Shown piece after piece: positions 14,441-18,146 of a stretch of DNA of 18,146 nt (position 1 is the first letter of the stretch; every line of letters begins with the position of its first letter). The stretch is from JANMEX01 sp031423755 (lineage in GTDB: Bacteria > Pseudomonadota > Alphaproteobacteria > Rhizobiales > Rhizobiaceae), in NCBI GenBank assembly GCA_031423755.1, contig JANPGC010000315.1, forward strand, positions 1-18,146, given 5' to 3'. The position numbers and the translations under genes are program-made. A model generated the notes under the pieces. It was not told the DNA's origin. It did no database searches and was given only the letters and a program-made list of their open reading frames with translations.

Positions 14441-14904
14441 ATCGGCAAGTTCGTCGTGTCCTTGACCTCTTCCATCACCGTATAGGTCCGCGTCTCGCGA
14501 ATGCCGGGCACTGCGGTCAGCAGGTCCGACAAAAACTGCCGGTAGGCAGACATGTCGGCGACGCGCGCCTTGACCAGGTAGTCGAACCCGCCCGCAATCA
14601 GATGGCATTCAAGCACATCGGCCGTGCGGCGGATTGCGGCGGCGAAGGCGTCGAAGACATCGGGCGTGGTGCGCTCCAGCTTGACCTCGACGAACAGCAG
14701 CAATGCGCGGCCAAGCTTTTCCGGCGACAGCAGCGCGGTGTAGCCGATGATGAACCCATCGCGGGTCAGACGCTTGACGCGCTCGTTGGTGGCGGTGGCG
14801 GACAGGTGGACGCGCTCGGACAATTCGGTGTTGGTCAGGCGGCCATTGGCCTGCAATTCACGCAGGATGCGGCGGTCAATCTGGTCGAGAGATTTGATAT
14901 CCAC
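14437..14904 (-). CDS. putR: Lrp/AsnC-family regulator, probable PutR
   Basis: A 155-aa Lrp/AsnC transcription factor. The N-terminal winged helix-turn-helix (LDQIDRRILRELQANGRL, then LSATATNERVKRL) is followed by a ligand-binding RAM domain from about 65 (LLLFVEVKLE, CHLIAGGFDYLVKARV). In alphaproteobacteria a divergent Lrp-type gene beside putA encodes the proline-responsive activator PutR, and the layout here is the same. Two starts are possible, TTG at 14907 and GTG at 14904; I prefer GTG because GGAG then lies 7 nt upstream. The assignment to proline control rests on position and family, not on a ligand signature. Confidence 0.9.
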   Translation of the reverse strand: MDIKSLDQIDRRILRELQANGRLTNTELSERVHLSATATNERVKRLTRDGFIIGYTALLSPEKLGRALLLFVEVKLERTTPDVFDAFAAAIRRTADVLECHLIAGGFDYLVKARVADMSAYRQFLSDLLTAVPGIRETRTYTVMEEVKDTTNLPI

Positions 14905-14914
14905 CAAAATTCTC

Positions 14915-14950
14915 CAATTTTCAAAGAAATCCGCCAGTCAATTATCAAAG
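14915..14950. promoter_or_regulatory. 12-bp direct repeat, candidate PutR operator
   Basis: CAATTTTCAAAG (14915-14926) and CAATTATCAAAG (14939-14950) differ at one position and are spaced 24 nt start to start, so they face nearly the same side of the helix. They lie in the divergent region between putR and putA, just upstream of the likely putA promoter. Lrp-family proteins bind such spaced AT-rich sites. The repeat is seen; binding is inferred. Confidence 0.5.
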
Positions 14951-14954
14951 TATG

Positions 14955-14984
14955 GTGAAAAAATCCACAGAATATAGGTTATAC
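14955..14984 (+). promoter_or_regulatory. Weak candidate putA promoter
   Basis: GTGAAA (14955-14960) and TTATAC (14979-14984), 18 nt apart, lie 30 bp upstream of the putA start. The -35 match is poor, as expected for an activator-dependent promoter next to the candidate PutR site. Confidence 0.35.
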
Positions 14985-15013
14985 AGGGAAAAATAAATCT
15001 GGAGGAAATGCTG

Positions 15014-18000
15014 ATGTCCACCGCCCCGCTATTTTACGCCGATCCGATGCCGTCCGATGACCAGCTTGTTGCCCGTTTGCTCGAGCAGGGCAAGAGCGAC
15101 TCAGCAACGGAAGGGGCGATTGACCGGCGGGCGTCAGACTACATCAATGCCATCCGCGCGCAATCGGGCGGCATTGGCGGGGTTGAGGATTTCCTGCGCG
15201 AATATGGCCTGTCAACCCGAGAGGGTCTGGCGCTGATGGTGCTGGCCGAAGCGCTGCTGCGTGTGCCGGACGGCGCGACGCAGGACCGGCTGATTGAGGA
15301 CAAGCTGCATCAGGGCGGCTGGGCGCAGCATGAGAGCAAGGGCGGCTCGCTGTTTGTCGCCGGTTCGGCTTGGGCGCTCGGTCTTTCGGCAAAAGTCATC
15401 AAGCCGGGTGAGACGCCGGAAGGCGTGATTGCCACGCTGATGAAGCGCGTCGGCCTGCCGACCGTGCGCACCGCGACGAAGCAGGCGATGCGGTTTCTCG
15501 GCCATCATTTCGTGCTCGGCGAGACCATCAAGGATGCGCTGAACCGCGCCCGCTCCAACGAGAGCAAAGGCTATCGCCATTCATTCGACATGCTGGGCGA
15601 GGGCGCGCGGACGGCGGAAGATGCCAAGCACTATTTCAACTCCTACGCCAACGCGATTGAAGCCATCGGCAAGGCCGCAGGCAACAAGCCGTTGCCGGAC
15701 CGGATGGGCATTTCCGTCAAGCTCTCGGCGCTTCACCCGCGCTATCTTGCCACGCACAAGGACAGGGTGATGGCCGAACTGGTGCCGCTGGTGCTCGACC
15801 TTGCCCGCAAGGCAAAATCCTACGATCTCAACTTCACCATCGACGCCGAAGAGGCTGACCGGCTCGAACTGTCGCTTGACGTGATCGACGCCGTATTCGC
15901 CGACAAGTCGCTCGATGGCTGGGACGGGTTCGGCCTTGCCATCCAGTCGTACCAAAAGCGGGCAGGGGCGGTCATCGCCCATGTTGAGGCGCTGTCGAAG
16001 CGCCTTGGCCGTCGCATGATGGTGCGCCTTGTGAAAGGCGCATACTGGGACACGGAAGTGAAGCGGGCGCAGGAGCGCGGGCTGGATGGCTATCCGGTGT
16101 TCACCCGCAAGGCGGCGACTGATGCCTCATATCTTGCCTGCGCGCGGCAGATGCTGAATGCGCGGCCGACCCTGTTTCCGCAGTTCGCTACCCACAATGC
16201 GCTGACTGTCGCAACCATCATGGAAATGGCCGGCGCGGACAAGACCGGGTTCGAATTCCAGCGCCTGCATGGCATGGGCGAGACGCTCTACAAGTCCGTC
16301 ACCGAAGGCGGCGACAAGATCGCCTGCCGCATCTACGCGCCGGTCGGCGGCTATCGCGATCTGCTCGCCTACCTTGTCCGTCGCCTGCTGGAGAATGGCG
16401 CGAACTCGTCGTTCGTTTCGGTTGTCGGCGATACCAATATCCCGGTGAAAAGCCTGCTGGTGCGTCCGGGTGAAATTCTCAATGACGGCAAGGGCTACGC
16501 CAATCCTAACATCCCCAAGCCACTCGCCATCTACCCGGATCGGGCCAATTCGAAGGGCTTCGATTTTGGCGACCGCAAGGAGCTGGCAAAGCTCGTCACG
16601 TCGCTTGCCAAGCAGAAAACCGATATCGAAGCCAAACCGCTGATCCCCGGCGCTTCCGCCTTCGCGCTGCGCGAAGACGTGCGCTCGCCTGTCGATGGCA
16701 AGCCGGTCGGTGTCGTGATGAATGCGACGACGCAGAATGTGTCCGAAGCGGTTGATGCCGCCCGCAAGGGCTTCAAGTCATGGTCGCGCATGAGCGTCGA
16801 AGACCGCGCCAAGCGGCTGGAGAAGGCAGCGGATCTGCTCGAAGCCAAGCGCGATCATTTCCTCGCGCTCCTGTCGCGCGAGGCAGGCAAGACCATGGAC
16901 GATGGCGTTTCGGAAGTGCGCGAGGCGGTCGATTTCTGCCGCTTCTATGCGCGCGAAGCTGTCAAATCATTCGGCGAGCCAATTGCCCTGCCGGGACCGA
17001 CAGGCGAGGACAACCGCCTCGTCCATCGCGGCCGCGGCGTGTTTGTCTGCATCAGCCCATGGAATTTCCCGCTGGCGATTTTCGCCGGTCAGGTTGTTGC
17101 TGCACTGGCTGCGGGCAATGCGGTTCTCGCCAAGCCGGCCGAGCAGACGCCACTGGTGGCGCATGAGATGGTGAAAATCCTGCACGAAGCGGGCGTGCCG
17201 AAAGATGCGCTCCTATTCGTGCCGGGCGATGGCCGCATCGGCGCGGCGCTCACCTCGCATCCGAAGATCGACGGCGTCTGCTTCACCGGTTCGACCGAAA
17301 CCGCTTGGGCAATCAACCGCACGCTCGCCGCCAAGTCCGGCCCGATCGTGCCGCTGATTGCCGAGACCGGTGGCATGAACGCGATGATCGTTGACGCCAC
17401 CGCGCTGCCGGAACAGGTGGCGGATGACGTCGTCTCCTCCGCTTTCCGCTCCGCCGGTCAGCGCTGCTCGGCGCTGCGCCTGTTGTTCGTGCAGGAAGAT
17501 GTCGCCGACCGCATGCTCGACATGATCGAGGGTGCTGCACGCGAATTGAAGATGGGCGATCCCATGAATTTGCACACGGATATCGGCCCGGTGATTGATG
17601 GCGACCAGCTGAAAATGCTCAACGGCCACATCGCTGCGATGCGCAAAAGCCAGAAGGTACGCTTCGCCGCTGAGGCACCAAGCGGCGGCCTGTTCTTCGG
17701 CCCGCACATCGTTGAACTCACCAAAGCCGAAGCGCTGGAGCGCGAGATATTCGGGCCGGTGCTGCATGTCGTGCGCTACAAGGCGGGCGGGCTCGACAAG
17801 GTGCTCGACCAGATTGAAGCCACCGGCTTCGGCCTGACGCTCGGCATCCACACCCGCATCGAAGACACAGTCAAAAAAGTCACCGACCGCCTCGACACCG
17901 GCAACATCTACGTCAACCGCAACATGATCGGTGCGGTGGTGGGCACGCAACCCTTCGGCGGCTCAGGGCTTTCGGGCACGGGGTTCAAGGCGGGCGGGCC

Positions 18001-18094
18001 GCACTATCTGCTCAGGTTCGCGTTGGAGCAGGTGGTGTCAGTGAATACGGCCGCTGCTGGCGGGAACGCGAGTTTGATTGCGATGGGGGAATAG
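15014..18094 (+). CDS. putA: Bifunctional proline dehydrogenase / P5C dehydrogenase
   Basis: Oxidises proline to glutamate in two steps, at the inner membrane surface, with FAD in the first domain and NAD+ in the second; 1026 aa. The proline dehydrogenase barrel covers about 120-480, with RLVKGAYWDTEVKRA near 335-350 and RRLLENGANSSFV near 455-468. The P5C dehydrogenase domain covers about 540-1000 and has FTGST at 757, general base E784 (ETGG) and nucleophile C818 (GQRCSALR). It lacks the ribbon-helix-helix DNA-binding domain of E. coli PutA and the C-terminal extension, so it is a short, non-autoregulating form like that of Bradyrhizobium (about 1000 aa). GGAGG at 15001-15005 favours the ATG at 15014 over the one at 15008. 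The divergent Lrp-type gene is its likely activator. Confidence 0.96.
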   Translation: MSTAPLFYADPMPSDDQLVARLLEQGKSDSATEGAIDRRASDYINAIRAQSGGIGGVEDFLREYGLSTREGLALMVLAEALLRVPDGATQDRLIEDKLHQGGWAQHESKGGSLFVAGSAWALGLSAKVIKPGETPEGVIATLMKRVGLPTVRTATKQAMRFLGHHFVLGETIKDALNRARSNESKGYRHSFDMLGEGARTAEDAKHYFNSYANAIEAIGKAAGNKPLPDRMGISVKLSALHPRYLATHKDRVMAELVPLVLDLARKAKSYDLNFTIDAEEADRLELSLDVIDAVFADKSLDGWDGFGLAIQSYQKRAGAVIAHVEALSKRLGRRMMVRLVKGAYWDTEVKRAQERGLDGYPVFTRKAATDASYLACARQMLNARPTLFPQFATHNALTVATIMEMAGADKTGFEFQRLHGMGETLYKSVTEGGDKIACRIYAPVGGYRDLLAYLVRRLLENGANSSFVSVVGDTNIPVKSLLVRPGEILNDGKGYANPNIPKPLAIYPDRANSKGFDFGDRKELAKLVTSLAKQKTDIEAKPLIPGASAFALREDVRSPVDGKPVGVVMNATTQNVSEAVDAARKGFKSWSRMSVEDRAKRLEKAADLLEAKRDHFLALLSREAGKTMDDGVSEVREAVDFCRFYAREAVKSFGEPIALPGPTGEDNRLVHRGRGVFVCISPWNFPLAIFAGQVVAALAAGNAVLAKPAEQTPLVAHEMVKILHEAGVPKDALLFVPGDGRIGAALTSHPKIDGVCFTGSTETAWAINRTLAAKSGPIVPLIAETGGMNAMIVDATALPEQVADDVVSSAFRSAGQRCSALRLLFVQEDVADRMLDMIEGAARELKMGDPMNLHTDIGPVIDGDQLKMLNGHIAAMRKSQKVRFAAEAPSGGLFFGPHIVELTKAEALEREIFGPVLHVVRYKAGGLDKVLDQIEATGFGLTLGIHTRIEDTVKKVTDRLDTGNIYVNRNMIGAVVGTQPFGGSGLSGTGFKAGGPHYLLRFALEQVVSVNTAAAGGNASLIAMGE

Positions 18095-18140
18095 CGAATC
18101 GCCCTATATTGTGTAAGTCATCGCCCATGGAGGAAACAAA

Positions 18141-18146
18141 ATGGGC
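18141..18146 (+). CDS. Start of a further gene, cut by the window end
   Basis: Only ATG GGC is inside the window. GGAGG (18129-18133) lies 7 nt upstream, an excellent ribosome binding site, and TATATT (18105-18110) could be a -10 element. It lies 46 bp after putA on the same strand. The product cannot be identified. Confidence 0.45.

Overview
The window looks like a chromosomal segment of an alphaproteobacterium of the Rhizobiales (Hyphomicrobiales). The reasons are the high GC content with rhizobial codon use, a ChoXWV-type choline transporter, an Lrp-type regulator divergent from putA, a perfect FNR/FixK-type box, and the rhizobial class of palindromic intergenic repeats (arms resembling GCTGCCCCTCATCCG). 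The genus cannot be fixed from the sequence alone.

Layout. Positions 1-145 hold a palindromic repeat, followed by an orphan antitoxin-like HTH gene (189-527, +). On the minus strand lie a small AT-rich predicted secreted protein (610-1140) and the choline ABC transporter choV-choW-choX (1190-4258, transcribed choX to choV). Divergent from choX is thymidine kinase tdk (4473-5081, +). Next comes a small secreted class I cytochrome c (5219-5605, +), preceded by TTGAT-CCTG-ATCAA and followed by a terminator-like hairpin.

The centre (5736-13400, +) is a co-directional cluster of five genes: a long coiled-coil protein, an uncharacterised 381-aa protein, a 634-aa AAA+ ATPase, an uncharacterised 427-aa protein, and a membrane-anchored DUF2333-like protein. 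It is interrupted twice. A roughly 207-nt composite hairpin, whose core is a perfect 39-bp inverted repeat, lies between genes 2 and 3. A vapBC-type toxin-antitoxin pair with its own likely promoter lies between genes 3 and 4. A 21-codon mini-ORF starts on the vapC stop and ends 1 nt before the TTG start of gene 4. I think this is the most interesting and least described system in the window: an ATPase, a coiled-coil partner and an envelope anchor that plausibly form one machine. Its function is unknown to me.

A D-2-hydroxyacid dehydrogenase-like gene (13412-14440, +) follows at 11 bp and may be cotranscribed. It converges, with overlapping stop codons, on an Lrp/AsnC regulator (14437-14904, -). 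That regulator is divergent from a short bifunctional proline dehydrogenase/P5C dehydrogenase, putA (15014-18094, +), and is very probably its activator PutR. The PutA lacks the N-terminal DNA-binding domain, which fits external regulation. The intergenic region carries a 12-bp direct repeat with 24-nt spacing, a candidate operator. The window ends on the start codon of another gene.

No rRNA, tRNA, CRISPR array or transposase was seen. No gene-free stretch exceeds 300 bases.
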